From: Paraburkholderia antibiotica
GTDB taxonomy: Bacteria > Pseudomonadota > Gammaproteobacteria > Burkholderiales > Burkholderiaceae
Length of the DNA stretch: 64,000 nucleotides
NCBI RefSeq assembly: GCF_012927125.1
Contig: NZ_JABBFZ010000011.1
Location: 1-64,000, forward strand
Direction of reading: 5' to 3'
Shown: one piece after another, positions 63,460 through 64,000 of the stretch
Layout of the letters: each line of letters opens with the position of its first letter
How positions within the stretch are numbered: position 1 is the stretch's first letter
Translations under genes and position numbers: made by a program
The notes under the pieces: generated by a model
The model's input: the letters and a program-made list of their open reading frames with translations, nothing else
The model's database searches: none
What the model was told of the DNA's origin: nothing

Positions 63460-63699
63460 TTACGTGCTCTTCTCGCCGATCGACATGATCAGCGACACTG
63501 CCTTCGATACCACCGCCGTCGAAATCTGATTCAACGATTGCTGGCTATGCACCGCGTTCTGCAGCGACAGCCCCGCCGAATGACTGGCCACCTGGTACAG
63601 CGCCGCGATCGCCTGGGCCGGCGCCTCGGCCACGACCTTGACGTTGGTCTGCGTCACGGCATCCGTGATCTGCGCGTTGACTGCGGTTGAATCCGCCAT
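63460..63699 (-). CDS. RebB-family R-body protein, short copy 3
   Basis: A 79-residue RebB protein with AAGGAG before the ATG. MADSTAVNAQITDAVTQTN and VKVVAEAPAQAIAALYQVA match the family; the C-terminal Gln-rich tail of copies 1 and 2 is absent. It is the first structural gene after the sigma factor. Confidence 0.9.
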   Translation of the reverse strand: MADSTAVNAQITDAVTQTNVKVVAEAPAQAIAALYQVASHSAGLSLQNAVHSQQSLNQISTAVVSKAVSLIMSIGEKST

Positions 63700-63753
63700 G
63701 GAATACTCCTTGAGGGGACGATGAGTTCGAGGGTCAGCAGATCGATGAACGTC

Positions 63754-64000
63754 TCAGCCGCACACTCGTGAAGCCGTGACGCGTTTTTTCTGCGGACCGT
63801 CCGCTGCCTTGCGCAGTTTCTTGCGCAATAGCTCGACGCGTTTGCGCGCGAGTACTTCGCTGATATGCAATTCGGTTGCAATACCCGCGTACGACAGCTC
63901 CTGCTCGAATTTCAGCGCGAATAGCAGACGCTCCTGCGCCGACAGATCGTCGAGCGCGTTCGCAATCAGCGAGAGCCCCTCGCCCAGTTCGATCGTCTGC
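63754..64000 (-). CDS. Sigma-70-family factor, C-terminal part (region 4)
   Basis: The visible 81 residues end at TGA (63756-63754). They contain a region-4 HTH: LSAQERLLFALKFEQELSYA and GIATELHISEVLARKRVELL, then a basic tail. The gene continues past the window edge. It lies 54 bp upstream of the reb genes on the same strand and most likely directs their transcription. A LuxR-type HTH is a less likely alternative. Confidence 0.75.
   Translation of the reverse strand, partial: QTIELGEGLSLIANALDDLSAQERLLFALKFEQELSYAGIATELHISEVLARKRVELLRKKLRKAADGPQKKRVTASRVCG

Overview
The window is GC-rich DNA of a Burkholderiaceae bacterium, most likely a plant-associated Paraburkholderia or close relative (Burkholderia/Caballeronia). 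Supporting signs are an ACC deaminase gene (acdS) with its divergent Lrp-type regulator, a secreted beta-helix lipoprotein, AcuR/AcuI, HPII-type catalase, AhpCF, and many LysR, sigma-54 and other regulators beside single operons. This genus call is inference from gene content; there is no rRNA or other marker, and I saw no tRNA or CRISPR array.

Layout. 0-1.2 kb: the first codons of an IS1182-type transposase, an mgtC-like gene and a decayed N-terminal stub of nhaA, i.e. a rearranged junction. 1.4-4.6 kb: acuR-acuI and a convergent ACS-type MFS transporter. 5-10 kb: a patchy, partly AT-richer accessory stretch with a beta-helix lipoprotein, gst/hxlR and a low-GC orphan gene. 10-14.4 kb: an aminotransferase - class II aldolase - ketopantoate-reductase-like operon with a divergent LysR gene. 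14.5-21.9 kb: a signalling operon (large hybrid kinase, CheR, CheB, receiver-kinase) followed by a LuxR-type regulator, with no chemoreceptor or CheA/CheW. 22-27 kb: katE, mipA-like and msrA. 27-28.8 kb: acdR/acdS. 28.9-33.2 kb: LysR/pirin and ahpF/ahpC, the latter behind an OxyR-type site. 33.3-38.8 kb: a PrpR-like sigma-54 activator facing a lyase gene across clear operator palindromes and a -24/-12 promoter, then a DHA2 exporter, a 14-copy heptanucleotide repeat and a GNAT gene. 39-46.6 kb: a prolyl-4-hydroxylase-like oxygenase, small hypothetical genes, DUF2325 / ModE / NifQ, nadV and an ICMT-like membrane protein. 46.8-51.4 kb: a CpaE/TadZ-like ATPase with a small partner, divergent from a VpsR-like sigma-54 activator; a sigma-54 promoter lies between them. 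51.9-54.6 kb: a large MscS-type channel. 54.6-58.8 kb: a LexA-box operon of a FAN1-like nuclease and a nuclease-helicase fusion. 58.9-64 kb: a CdtB-like DNase, a Crp/Fnr regulator and an R-body (reb) gene cluster that runs off the right edge into a sigma factor gene.

The most interesting part is the right end. Three RebB-type genes, two larger associated proteins and a sigma factor form one R-body locus, and a Crp/Fnr regulator and an intact CdtB-type nuclease without a signal peptide sit directly beside it. Physical linkage is seen; a joint function as a toxin/delivery module is a hypothesis. Second in interest are the SOS-controlled FAN1-helicase pair, with an apparent Cas4/RecB-like nuclease domain fused to an XPD-like Fe-S helicase, and the (TTTGGGC)14 tract, which can both slip and fold as a G-quadruplex.
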